Positions 56,520-64,000 of a stretch of 64,000 nt of DNA are shown here, piece by piece. Made by a program: the position numbers and the translations under genes. The DNA comes from UBA668 sp043740085 (GTDB lineage: Bacteria > Actinomycetota > Acidimicrobiia > Acidimicrobiales > Ilumatobacteraceae): the NCBI GenBank assembly GCA_043740085.1, contig JAYUCY010000125.1, forward strand, positions 1-64,000. The letters are read 5' to 3'. Below the pieces are notes generated by a model. It was given only the letters and a program-made list of their open reading frames with translations. It ran no database searches and had not been told where the DNA came from. Numbering within the stretch: position 1 is the stretch's first letter; every line of letters begins with the position of its first letter.

Positions 56520-56546
56520 CAGCCTTTCGGATGCGCAGCCTTTCGG
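56520..56546. repeat. 16-bp partial tandem duplication
   Basis: CAGCCTTTCGG at 56520-56530 is repeated at 56536-56546 (16-bp period) in the divergent space between serS and the ABC transporter operon. Confidence 0.8.
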
Positions 56547-56587
56547 CTCGAAGGTCGTTGCTGAAACGTCGGCGGTAGATTTCGACC

Positions 56588-57508
56588 GTGGCAGCTGTCG
56601 AGGTATCCGGGCTGACGGTTCGCTACGGCGACCTGCTGGCAGTGCGCGACGTGTCGTTCACCGCGGCCGCTGGTGAGATCACTGCTGTGCTCGGCCCCAA
56701 TGGCGCCGGCAAGACCAGCACCATCGAAGTCTGCGAAGGCTTCCGCCGCGCCACTGCCGGCAGCGTGCGGGTGCTGGGTCTCGACCCGGCAACCCAACAG
56801 CGACTGCTGAGCGAGCGCATGGGTGTGATGCTGCAGGAGGGTGGCGTCTACCCCAGCGCGCGGGTGTTGGACACGGTGCGCCACTACTGCGCGCTGTACA
56901 GCAAGGGCGCCGACGCGACCGCGTTGGTGGAGCAGGTCGGTCTGAGTGCGCGTTCGACGGCAACGTGGCGGCGGCTGAGCGGCGGCGAGCAGCAGCGCGT
57001 GTCACTGGCGCTGGCGATGGCAGCGCGACCCGAGGTCGCCTTCCTTGACGAGCCGACCTCCGGTGTCGATGTCAATGGTCGCGACACCATCCGGCGCATC
57101 GTGCGCGGCCTCGCCGACGGCGGCTGCGCCGTTGTGTTGGCGACGCACGAACTCGATGAGGCAGAGCGATTGGCAGATCGCGTCATCATCTTCGACCAGG
57201 GCGTGGTGATCGCCGACGGCACGCTGGCTGAATTACGCCGCGGGCACGACGAGATCCGCTTCCATAGCAGCCCCGACCTGGACACGATCGCGTTGGCCAC
57301 CGCGATCGGGATGGTCGCCAGCCGCGTCGGCCACGACGAGTACGTGATCGACGCGCCGCCGCTTCCGCGGCTGATGGCGCAGCTGACCGCGTGGCTGGCC
57401 GAGGAAGGTCACCCGCTCACCGACCTGCGTGCCGGTGCGCAACGCCTGGAAGACGTCTTCCGCCGGCTGACCGCAGACAACGGCGCAGACAACGGTGAAC
57501 TGCCATGA
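56588..57508 (+). CDS. ABC transporter ATP-binding protein
   Basis: A 306-residue ATPase: Walker A 'GPNGAGKTST', Q-loop 'MLQEGGVYP', signature 'LSGGEQQRVSLALAMA', Walker B 'EVAFLDEPTSGVD' and switch 'ATHELDEAE'. The C-terminal extension resembles DrrA/CcmA-type exporters. The start is GTG 56588. It overlaps the permease gene by 4 nt, so the two form one ABC-2 export system. The substrate (drug, lipid or heme-related) is unknown. Confidence 0.92.
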   Translation: MAAVEVSGLTVRYGDLLAVRDVSFTAAAGEITAVLGPNGAGKTSTIEVCEGFRRATAGSVRVLGLDPATQQRLLSERMGVMLQEGGVYPSARVLDTVRHYCALYSKGADATALVEQVGLSARSTATWRRLSGGEQQRVSLALAMAARPEVAFLDEPTSGVDVNGRDTIRRIVRGLADGGCAVVLATHELDEAERLADRVIIFDQGVVIADGTLAELRRGHDEIRFHSSPDLDTIALATAIGMVASRVGHDEYVIDAPPLPRLMAQLTAWLAEEGHPLTDLRAGAQRLEDVFRRLTADNGADNGELP

Positions 57509-58230
57509 AGCGCTTCCTCACCCAGCTTCGGACCGAGCTGCAACTGGTGTCGCGCAATGCCGAGCAGCTCTTGCTCACGCTCGGCATCCCCGTGTTGCTA
57601 CTGGTCTTCTTCAGCCTGGTCGAAGTGCTGCCCACCGGCACCGACGACCCCGTCGACTTCCTCGCACCCGGCGTACTCGCACTTGCGGTGATGAGTACCG
57701 CAATGGTCAGCCTCGGCATCGGTACCGGCTTCGAGCGCAGCTACCACGTGCTCAAGCGATTGGGGGCCACGCCCCTCGGCCGCGGTCGCTTGATCGCGGC
57801 CAAGATCGCATCGGTCGCCCTCGTCGAGATCGTGCAATTCGCGATTCTGATCCCGGTCGCGTACGCACTCGGCTGGTCGCCCGACACGACTAGCTGGCCA
57901 GCAGCGATCGGAGCCGTCCTGTTGGGCACGATGGCCTTCGCCGGCATTGGCCTCACCTTTGCCGGCCGTCTACGTGGCGAAATCAACCTGGCTGCACTGA
58001 ACGGTCTCTACCTCGTCATGCTGCTGCTGGGCGGCATGGTGATCCCATTCACCAAGCTGCCCGGTGCGCTCCGAACGATCGCCCACGGCCTGCCGAGCGG
58101 CGCACTTGCCGACGTGTTACGCGAGGCGCTCGGTGGCAACGGCGCACAGCCAACCACCAGTTGGATCGTGCTCGCCGTCTGGGCGGGCAGCACCCCGCTC
58201 ATCGCGGCGGCACTCTTTCGCTGGGACTAA
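57505..58230 (+). CDS. ABC-2 type permease
   Basis: A 241-residue membrane protein with six helices and the ABC-2 layout; the linker 'FERSYHVLKRLGATPLGRGR' is the typical coupling region. It pairs with the ATPase overlapping upstream. Its TAA stop overlaps the TAG stop of the convergent histidine kinase, leaving no room for a separate terminator. Confidence 0.9.
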   Translation: MKRFLTQLRTELQLVSRNAEQLLLTLGIPVLLLVFFSLVEVLPTGTDDPVDFLAPGVLALAVMSTAMVSLGIGTGFERSYHVLKRLGATPLGRGRLIAAKIASVALVEIVQFAILIPVAYALGWSPDTTSWPAAIGAVLLGTMAFAGIGLTFAGRLRGEINLAALNGLYLVMLLLGGMVIPFTKLPGALRTIAHGLPSGALADVLREALGGNGAQPTTSWIVLAVWAGSTPLIAAALFRWD

Positions 58231-59615
58231 CTCGCAGGCGCCAGCGGCAGGGTGGCGACGAACTCGGCTCCTGTGTCCGACGACCCAACAACCAACGACC
58301 CGCCGTGCAGTTCGGTGACCCGACGAGCGATGGACAGGCCGAGGCCGGCGCCGCCCTCGTCGGTGGTGCGCGCTTCGTCGAGTCGCGTAAACGGCTCGAA
58401 GATGCGCTCGCGCTCGCCCTCGGGGATCGGGGCGCCGTCATTCCACACGTGCATTCGGGCCACGTCACCCTCCACTCCAACCGTGATTCGCACCGCCTGA
58501 TGTGCGTGGCGAAGTGCGTTGTCCACAAGGTTGCGCACCAGCCGCACGAGCAGCGCGACGTCGGCTGCCACCCATGCGCCGCTGCTCTCGACGGTGACCC
58601 GTTGATCGGTATACCGCGCCAGCTCCACGTTGACCAATGCAGCAAGATCTAGCCGCTCCGTTGTCGGCAGCCGGCCACCACCATCCACGCGCGCAAGGTC
58701 GAGTAGCTCGCCGGCCAGTGACTGCAGGCGGTCAATGTCCACCATCACCTCGGTCGCGGTGGCCGGCCAGTTGGTGCCGTTCGGGTACGCAAGGCCGACT
58801 TCCAGCTGGGCCCGCGCCGAGGCGAGCGGACTGCGCAGCTCGTGGGACGCATCTGCAAGGAACTGCCGACGAGCTGCAGCCGCCTCGTCGATTCGCTCCA
58901 GTAGCCCGTTCATTGTTGCGGCCAACCGATCCAGCTCAGCGGCGCGCGCGTGCGCTGAAATGCGCTGATCGGGCCGTGTCCCCGGGATGGCGGCGACCTC
59001 GCGGCGCATGCGTTCCACTGGCGACAGCGAACGGCCGACCACGAACCAGATGCCGGCCACAGCCAGCAACGTCAGCAGTGGCAACCCGACCCAGAGCCCG
59101 GCCACGAGAGCGGCCACCGACTTCTCTGCCGCCCGCAAGGAAGAAGCGGCGTACACGGTGAGCGGCCCGACCGGCGTGTCCACCGTGCGTGCAACCACCC
59201 GATAGTGCGTGCTCCCAACGCCACCAACCACAGGGCCTGGCACGGTCTGCGCCGCCTGGGCACCCACCGCCGGGGCCGGGAACACGTCGAGGCGCACGGT
59301 GGCAGCGAGCCCCGGCGAGATGGCCACGACCACACGGTCGCCGGTGATCACCTGCACCTGCCCGGTGTCGACACCGGTCGCGGTCAGCGTGGGTGAGAGC
59401 TCGCCCTGTTCGGCCAAGTTGGCCACGAACTCAACCTGTCGGCTGAGCTGTTGGTCGGCGTCGTCGACCAATGTCGAGCGCAGCCAGCGCGTCACCAGTA
59501 GCCCCGTCGCCAGCAACGTAAGGGCCACCACAATCGTTGCCACCGCCGTGACGCGCAGCCGTAGCGACGTGTTGCGCAGCCGACCGGCGATCCGCGCCGA
59601 ACGACCCGCCATCAC
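58227..59615 (-). CDS. Two-component sensor histidine kinase
   Basis: A 462-residue membrane kinase: helix at about 20-45, extracytoplasmic sensor to about 165, second helix, HAMP domain, phospho-His in 'FLADASHELRSPLASARAQL', N-box 'LVRNLVDNALRHAHQAV', and ATP-lid 'DEGGAGLGLSIARRVTELHG'. It is coupled to the response regulator upstream (4-nt overlap). The system lies next to htrA, a common target of envelope-stress two-component systems of the MprAB/CseBC kind; that role is inference. Confidence 0.93.
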   Translation of the reverse strand: MMAGRSARIAGRLRNTSLRLRVTAVATIVVALTLLATGLLVTRWLRSTLVDDADQQLSRQVEFVANLAEQGELSPTLTATGVDTGQVQVITGDRVVVAISPGLAATVRLDVFPAPAVGAQAAQTVPGPVVGGVGSTHYRVVARTVDTPVGPLTVYAASSLRAAEKSVAALVAGLWVGLPLLTLLAVAGIWFVVGRSLSPVERMRREVAAIPGTRPDQRISAHARAAELDRLAATMNGLLERIDEAAAARRQFLADASHELRSPLASARAQLEVGLAYPNGTNWPATATEVMVDIDRLQSLAGELLDLARVDGGGRLPTTERLDLAALVNVELARYTDQRVTVESSGAWVAADVALLVRLVRNLVDNALRHAHQAVRITVGVEGDVARMHVWNDGAPIPEGERERIFEPFTRLDEARTTDEGGAGLGLSIARRVTELHGGSLVVGSSDTGAEFVATLPLAPAS

Positions 59616-60271
59616 ACCACCGCCAGGCGGTAGCCGCCACCACGAATCGTTTCGATTCGATCGGCGCCCAGCTTGCGGCGCAGCGCGTGGACGTGCACCT
59701 CAACCACGTTGTCGGGTCCATCGAAGGTGTCGTCCCACACGTTGTCGAGAATGTCGCGCTTGGGCACCACCTCACCGGGCCGACAGGCCAGGCACTCGAG
59801 GATCGCAAACTCGCGCGTCGTCAGCACTACCTCCACACCATCGACAGTGCAGCGGCGCGCAGCCGGCGACAGCGTGATCTTGCCGACGGTCATCTCGTTG
59901 ATACTGCGGCCGCTGGCCCGACGAATCAGCGCGCGTAGACGCGCCACCAACACCACATACGAGAAGGGTTTGGAGAGAAAGTCGTCGGCACCGGTGTCGA
60001 GCGCCTCTGCCTCGTCGAACTCCCCGTCCTTCGCGGTCAGCATCAGGATGGGGGTGTCGATGCCGCGGCTGCGCACCTCGGCACACACCCGGTAGCCGTT
60101 CATGCCGGGCAGCATGATGTCCAACACGATGGCGTCGTAGCGGTTCTCGGTGGCAGCCCACAAGCCCTGGGGCCCGGAATGAGCAACGTCGACGGTGAAG
60201 CCTTCGGCCTGCAGCCCGCGTTGGACTGCCGCCGCCAGGCGCACCTCGTCATCGACCACCAGCACTCGCAT
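59612..60271 (-). CDS. OmpR/PhoB-family response regulator
   Basis: A 219-residue regulator with receiver motifs 'VLVVDDEVRLA', 'DAIVLDIMLPGMNGYRVC' (phospho-Asp) and 'FLSKPFSYVVLVARLRALIR' (Lys). Its winged helix contains 'TTREFAILECLACRPGEVVP' and 'VVEVHVHALRRKLGADRIET'. I use ATG 60271 ('MRVLVVDDE'); ATG 60280 is three codons upstream. It is divergent from htrA, and the 113-bp space contains CTTCAGC repeats that are a candidate binding site. Confidence 0.93.
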   Translation of the reverse strand: MRVLVVDDEVRLAAAVQRGLQAEGFTVDVAHSGPQGLWAATENRYDAIVLDIMLPGMNGYRVCAEVRSRGIDTPILMLTAKDGEFDEAEALDTGADDFLSKPFSYVVLVARLRALIRRASGRSINEMTVGKITLSPAARRCTVDGVEVVLTTREFAILECLACRPGEVVPKRDILDNVWDDTFDGPDNVVEVHVHALRRKLGADRIETIRGGGYRLAVV

Positions 60272-60323
60272 GGTGTGCATTGTCGCACCGATACACCGCT
60301 GTTGCTCGGGTCACTGCCGAGTG

Positions 60324-60351
60324 GCTGAAGACGACTTCAGCAAGCTTCAGC
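60324..60351. promoter_or_regulatory. CTTCAGC repeats between response regulator and htrA
   Basis: GCTGAAG (60324-60330), CTTCAGC (60335-60341) and CTTCAGC (60345-60351). The first two form an inverted repeat with a 4-nt spacer, and the last two are direct repeats 10 bp apart, a spacing used by OmpR-type dimers. Located 33 nt before the htrA start. Confidence 0.5.
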
Positions 60352-60384
60352 GTCCGCTCAGGGGCCCGCTGGCATCATCTGTCA

Positions 60385-61554
60385 ATGACACTCCTCGTGG
60401 ATGAACTCCCCCAGCACAGGCCTCCGTCGCCGCTCCCGCCCCCGCCACCTCCCTCCTTGCCCGAGGCAACGGCGCCAACCCGGTCCTCCCGCCCGGGTCG
60501 GTTGGTAGGAGCGGCGGCGGCTTGTGTTGTTCTCTCCGCGGGTGTTGCCTACGGCACCGTTCGCCTCACCGAGCAGGACGGAACCAAGGTCTCGTACGTC
60601 GCCACCGGTTCGGGGGCCGACGGTTCGGCCGCCACCAATGACCTCTACGCACTGCTTGCGAAGGCAGAGCCTGCCGTCGCCGCCATCGAAGTCTCCGCCG
60701 GAGACGGCACTGACCTCACCCCGATCGCCGCCGGCTCTGGTGTGGTCATTTCCAATGACGGCCTGATGCTGACGAATGCTCACGTCGTGTTGGTCACCGA
60801 CCAGCAGGGCAACGCGATCAAGAACCCGACGTTCACCGTCAAGATGTTCGACGGTACGGTGCGCTCGGCCACGGTCTTGGGCGCCTCCGCTGACTACGAC
60901 GTGGCGCTGCTGCAGCTCGACGACACCAGCAACCTCCACCCCCTCGCGTTGGCCGACTCCTCCACCATCCGCGTCGGCGACGACGTGGTCGCCATCGGCA
61001 ACGCCCTCGACTTGGGCGACTCGCCCACTGTCACCACCGGCATCGTGTCCGCCCTTGACCGCACTCTGCAGGAGTCCGCCACGATCACACTGCACGGTCT
61101 CATCCAGACCGACGCAGCGATCAACCACGGCAACTCGGGCGGCGCGCTGGTCAACAGAAATGGCGAGCTGATCGGTATCAACTCGGCCGGCATCCCCGAC
61201 GCTCAGAACGTCGGCTTCGCGATCTCCGTCGCCACCATCAAGCCGTTGCTCGACGACCTCAAGGCTGGCAGGACCGTTGTGGCTTCACCGATCGGTTTCA
61301 TCGGCGTCAATGTTGTCGAGACTCCATTCGGCGTCACCGTCACCACGGTGCAAGACGGCACCCCAGCGGCTCACGTCGGCATCAAAGCCGGCGACATCAT
61401 CACCAAGGTCGGTGATTCCACCGTCGCCACCGCCAACCAGCTGTCTACCGTCCTGCGTGGCACCAGCCCCGGCGCCACCGTCACCGTCACCGTCGAACGC
61501 GACGGCGCTCCCAAGACGTTTGAAGTCACCCTCGCCGAACGCCCCACCAACTAA
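60385..61554 (+). CDS. HtrA/DegP-like membrane-anchored serine protease
   Basis: A 389-residue protein: Pro-rich cytoplasmic N-terminus, one membrane helix (about 40-57), trypsin-like domain with His133 ('MLTNAHVV'), Asp172 ('ADYDVALLQ') and Ser251 ('NHGNSGGALV'), and a C-terminal PDZ domain (about 295-385, 'GIKAGDIITKVGDSTVATAN'). It degrades or refolds damaged proteins outside the membrane. It is divergent from the two-component system, which probably regulates it. Confidence 0.93.
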   Translation: MTLLVDELPQHRPPSPLPPPPPPSLPEATAPTRSSRPGRLVGAAAACVVLSAGVAYGTVRLTEQDGTKVSYVATGSGADGSAATNDLYALLAKAEPAVAAIEVSAGDGTDLTPIAAGSGVVISNDGLMLTNAHVVLVTDQQGNAIKNPTFTVKMFDGTVRSATVLGASADYDVALLQLDDTSNLHPLALADSSTIRVGDDVVAIGNALDLGDSPTVTTGIVSALDRTLQESATITLHGLIQTDAAINHGNSGGALVNRNGELIGINSAGIPDAQNVGFAISVATIKPLLDDLKAGRTVVASPIGFIGVNVVETPFGVTVTTVQDGTPAAHVGIKAGDIITKVGDSTVATANQLSTVLRGTSPGATVTVTVERDGAPKTFEVTLAERPTN

Positions 61555-61573
61555 TGGGAGCAGACCGGACCAA

Positions 61574-62482
61574 CTAGCGCTGTTCGGCTTCAGCCCGCGC
61601 TTTGCTGGCGTCGAAGGCAGCGGTGACCTGATCGTAGGTCAGCGTTGCCTCCGGCGCTTCAGCGCGTCGGTACGTGTTCTCCTGCGGCGCCTCCCTACCG
61701 AAACGCTTGAAGAACATATAGATCACAATCGTCCACAGGAATATGCCACCGCCGACTTTCATGATCAGTCCGGCAACCTGCTGATCGTTGATGGCGTCGA
61801 TGTTCCACACACGCACCGGCTGGTCGCCGTAGTGGCTGTAGACCGGCTTCTCGGCCATCGCCAGCCATGCGGCCGGCACGGTGGGTATGACACCGAACAA
61901 GAACAGATACATCATCTTGCCGCCGTGCTTCATTTGCAGCTCGGGCAGCGGGCCAACCACCGGCATCCACGCCAGCACTGCGGTAAGAACGACCATCAGG
62001 TGCAGCGAGAAGTGCAACGGGCCGTTGACCGTCGTGGTGTTCACCACGCCGGTGATGTGCGTGATCATCACCATCGCGTTGAACAGCACCGCCGCCACCA
62101 CGGGCTTGGAGAAGAAGCGCACGATGCGATAGGTCAGCCCGTCGCCGACCAAGACTCGCAGTAACCACTCCGGCGTCGCCAACAGCACCAGCGGCGGCAG
62201 GAAATAGCTGAGCATCATGTGCTGCAACATGTGCGCGCTGTAGAGATAGTCCTCACCGATCTGGTGAATCGGCCACGTACTGGCAGCGAACAGCATCACC
62301 ATCGAGCCGGCGAAACAACTCAACTGTCGACGAGTGACTACCTCTTCGCCGGGGCCGACCGCCCTGGGGCCGATGACACGCACCATGTACGTATAGGCGC
62401 CGATGAGGAAGCCGACCAGGAGGTAGACCTCGATGTTCGGCTGAAAACGCCACGGATCCGCGAACGGCGTGGCGGCAAACAT
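61574..62482 (-). CDS. ctaG: Cytochrome c oxidase assembly factor CtaG (caa3 type)
   Basis: A 302-residue protein with seven or more membrane helices. 'SAHMLQHMMLSYFLPPLVLL' and 'TPEWLLRVL' are the CtaG_caa3 signature, with conserved His residues for copper handling, followed by 'HFSLHLMVVLTAVLAWMPVV'. It is needed for assembly of the caa3-type oxidase. It starts 4 nt after the subunit IV stop on the same strand, at the end of the cta operon seen here. Confidence 0.9.
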   Translation of the reverse strand: MFAATPFADPWRFQPNIEVYLLVGFLIGAYTYMVRVIGPRAVGPGEEVVTRRQLSCFAGSMVMLFAASTWPIHQIGEDYLYSAHMLQHMMLSYFLPPLVLLATPEWLLRVLVGDGLTYRIVRFFSKPVVAAVLFNAMVMITHITGVVNTTTVNGPLHFSLHLMVVLTAVLAWMPVVGPLPELQMKHGGKMMYLFLFGVIPTVPAAWLAMAEKPVYSHYGDQPVRVWNIDAINDQQVAGLIMKVGGGIFLWTIVIYMFFKRFGREAPQENTYRRAEAPEATLTYDQVTAAFDASKARAEAEQR

Positions 62483-62486
62483 CAGC

Positions 62487-62840
62487 TCACCTGGCGAAGA
62501 ACTGGAAGGTCGAGAGGAAAACTGCGTACACCAGCACGGCAAGTCCGAGCCCAATGTAGAACAGGACGCTGAACAGCTTGTTGTCGAACTTCAAGTGCAT
62601 GAAGACCAGCACGATCATGAAGAACTTGATGGTCATCAGGATCAGCAGCAGCGGCGTAGCGAACCCACCGATGTGAATCCAATACGTGGACGTCTCCAAC
62701 GCGGTCAGCAACGCGAGAACCAGCGCGACCTTGATGAAGTAGCCGTCGGTTGGCGTGTGGTGGCCACTGTCGGCATGCGCGTCAGCGTTCGCCGCTGCCG
62801 TGTGCCCCTGGTCTTCAACGTGTTCGGTGACTGCGCTCAT
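62487..62840 (-). CDS. Cytochrome c oxidase subunit IV (CyoD/CtaF-like)
   Basis: A 117-residue protein with a His-rich polar N-terminus ('DAHADSGHHTPTDGYF') and three membrane helices, including 'LILMTIKFFMIVLVFMHLKF', the prokaryotic subunit IV signature. It stabilises the oxidase core. It lies 10 nt after ctaE and 4 nt before ctaG. Confidence 0.88.
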   Translation of the reverse strand: MSAVTEHVEDQGHTAAANADAHADSGHHTPTDGYFIKVALVLALLTALETSTYWIHIGGFATPLLLILMTIKFFMIVLVFMHLKFDNKLFSVLFYIGLGLAVLVYAVFLSTFQFFAR

Positions 62841-62850
62841 GTGCGATACC

Positions 62851-63513
62851 TCAGGCCGGGATCAGGTAGACGAGGGTGAAGATGACAACCCAGACGACGT
62901 CGACGAAGTGCCAGTAAAGGCCGACCATCTCGACTACCTCGGCCTTGTCACCCGAGATGCGACCGCGGCCGATGATGGCTGCGAGCGCAATCAACATGAT
63001 CACACCCAGCGTCACGTGCACGCCGTGGAAACCGGTGAGGGTGAAGAAGCTGGAGGAGAACAGGCTGGTGGTGAAGCCGAGGCCCTCGTTGTAGAAGGCG
63101 GTGAACTCGTACACCTGGCCGCCGACGAACAGCGCACCCAACAGCGCAGTGGCCATCAGCCACAGCCGGGTGTTCTTGTCGTCGAGCCGCTTGGCTGAGT
63201 TCACGGCCAGCACCATGGTGAGGGAGCTCATCAGCAAGACGAAACTGCTGACCGAGGTGAGCGGAATGTCGAACACCTGAGCCGGCCCGGGGCCGGAACC
63301 GTGGCGGCCGCGGTACAGCATGTAGGTGCTGATGAGGCCGCCGAACAGCAAACACTCGCTGCCCAGGAACAGCCACATAGCCATCTTGTTGTTGCTGAGC
63401 CCGGTAGCGGTGACGTGTGCATCGCCGTGACCGTGATCGTCATGGCCATGATCGTCGTGGCCGGCGGCCTCGACGTGCACAGCTTCAGATTGGTGAGTCG
63501 TGATATCAGCCAA
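62851..63513 (-). CDS. ctaE: Cytochrome c oxidase subunit III
   Basis: A 220-residue protein with five membrane helices: 'MAMWLFLGSECLLFGGLIST', 'QVYEFTAFYNEGLGFTTSLF', 'FFTLTGFHGVHVTLGVIMLI' and 'LYWHFVDVVWVVIFTLVYLI' are the COX3 signature. The N-terminus has a run of His/Asp ('HDDHGHDDHGHGDAH') that could bind copper or zinc. The start is uncertain: TTG 63513 overlaps the ctaD stop, and GTG 63480 is an alternative. Confidence 0.92.
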   Translation of the reverse strand: MADITTHQSEAVHVEAAGHDDHGHDDHGHGDAHVTATGLSNNKMAMWLFLGSECLLFGGLISTYMLYRGRHGSGPGPAQVFDIPLTSVSSFVLLMSSLTMVLAVNSAKRLDDKNTRLWLMATALLGALFVGGQVYEFTAFYNEGLGFTTSLFSSSFFTLTGFHGVHVTLGVIMLIALAAIIGRGRISGDKAEVVEMVGLYWHFVDVVWVVIFTLVYLIPA

Positions 63514-64000
63514 TTGACGCCAACTCCTTGGTCGGACCGCTGCCCTCGATGGGCGGGTCGTAATCACTGTCGTCAGCCACCGACGGCTCGAGTACCCAGC
63601 CAAACAGGGCGATCACCAAAATACCGGCGCCGACAACGGAGAGCATCAGGTTGAAGATAACGCCATAGGCAATCACCGGGAAGGCAAGAGCGAGCACGAT
63701 CGGCCAGTACGACGGCGACGGCAAATGGATGTGCGCATCCCCTGCGGCCTCTTCGATGGCGAGCACTTCCTCGCCGGTCTTCACTTTCACCAGCCGTAGG
63801 CCAGCGTCCGTGTCGACTTCCTCGTACTTGCGGTGGAAGAACTCGTCGAGCGCGTGGACGGTGGGCACGCTGTCGAAGTTGTGTTCCTTCGGCGGGCTGG
63901 CCGTCATCCACTCCAGGGTGCGGGCATCCCACGGGTCGAGCGGCGCCTTGGCGCCCTTCTTCGTCGTATAGAAGATGTTGATCACGAAGAGCAACACACC
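63506..64000 (-). CDS. ctaD: Cytochrome c oxidase subunit I, C-terminal part (5' end outside window)
   Basis: The frame is open to base 64000, so only the last ~164 residues are visible. 'DPWDARTLEWMTASPPKEHN' is the C-terminal hallmark of subunit I. After it comes a hydrophilic stretch and two extra membrane helices ('YWPIVLALAFPVIAYGVIF' and 'VVGAGILVIALFGWVLEPSV'), a small fused module found on many actinobacterial subunits I. The TGA stop overlaps the likely start of ctaE. Confidence 0.9.
   Translation of the reverse strand, partial: GVLLFVINIFYTTKKGAKAPLDPWDARTLEWMTASPPKEHNFDSVPTVHALDEFFHRKYEEVDTDAGLRLVKVKTGEEVLAIEEAAGDAHIHLPSPSYWPIVLALAFPVIAYGVIFNLMLSVVGAGILVIALFGWVLEPSVADDSDYDPPIEGSGPTKELASIG

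Noticed and set aside
1..64000. Mobile elements, phage genes or CRISPR arrays
   Set aside because: No transposase, integrase, phage structural gene or regularly spaced repeat-spacer array was seen; the repeats found are short tandem duplications or isolated dyads.

Overview
This 64 kb window is a piece of a high-GC Gram-positive chromosome. The combination of a WhiB7-type regulator, a SigR/RsrA-type redox sigma pair, two glutamine synthetases with a GlnR-like regulator, actinobacterial GTG/TTG start usage and an actinobacterial caa3 oxidase cluster places it in the Actinomycetota. A class such as Acidimicrobiia is possible, but that is inference only. I see no phage, insertion sequence, CRISPR array or plasmid feature. 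The window is mostly core chromosome, with interspersed palindromic repeats, short tandem duplications and a few decaying genes.

Layout. 1-7.4 kb: MMPL exporter (5' end outside), topA, EamA transporter, tmk and holB. 7.6-12 kb: tRNA-Thr, a lipoprotein, a hydrolase, a MarR regulator, an ECF sigma / zinc anti-sigma pair, a tiny membrane protein, tilS and a phosphatase-like protein that has lost its catalytic residues. 12-17.5 kb: scramblase-like protein, epimerase/acyltransferase pair, hydrolase, fatty-acid hydroxylase, NUDIX. 17.5-21.1 kb: dut, then selA-selB (selenocysteine machinery). 21-26 kb: hydrolase and NfeD, divergent from a pair of ArsA/Get3-like ATPases and a stand-alone receiver. 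26-33 kb: tRNA-Pro, MazG-like, asd, methyltransferase, lysC, MFS, nadE and a decayed secreted sugar dehydrogenase. 33.5-37.6 kb: LCP cell-wall ligase, Tat lipoprotein, TetR with a clear operator pair, epimerase. 37.7-41.1 kb: nitrogen assimilation (glnII, glnA, GlnR-like regulator). 41-46 kb: SGNH hydrolase, DUF1269 protein, Mn riboswitch plus TMEM165-type exporter, amidohydrolase, PLP decarboxylase. 46-52 kb: small membrane protein, RidA, glycosyltransferase stump, lipoprotein, IscA-type carrier, Mrp, NUDIX, oligoribonuclease, and whiB7 with an upstream-ORF/attenuator leader. 52-56.5 kb: TlpA-like/CcdA thiol system with a PghP-like hydrolase, pdxH, serS. 56.6-64 kb: ABC exporter, two-component system, HtrA protease, and ctaG / subunit IV / ctaE / ctaD of cytochrome c oxidase (3' end of ctaD only).

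Most striking signals. (1) A complete transcription attenuator upstream of whiB7: an upstream ORF, mutually exclusive antiterminator and terminator helices, and a U-tract. (2) A 38-bp dyad with a CCCATGGG core, present five times at three intergenic loci and twice as a tandem pair with identical 42-bp centre spacing; one copy supplies the last codons and stop of a gene. (3) A second symmetric element, GAATTC-N9-TACGTA-N9-GAATTC, in two convergent intergenic regions. (4) 15-bp tandem repeats that multiply the start codon of two genes, with similar 15-16 bp duplications at other gene boundaries. (5) An almost identical 19-bp TTCACAC direct repeat upstream of both glutamine synthetases.
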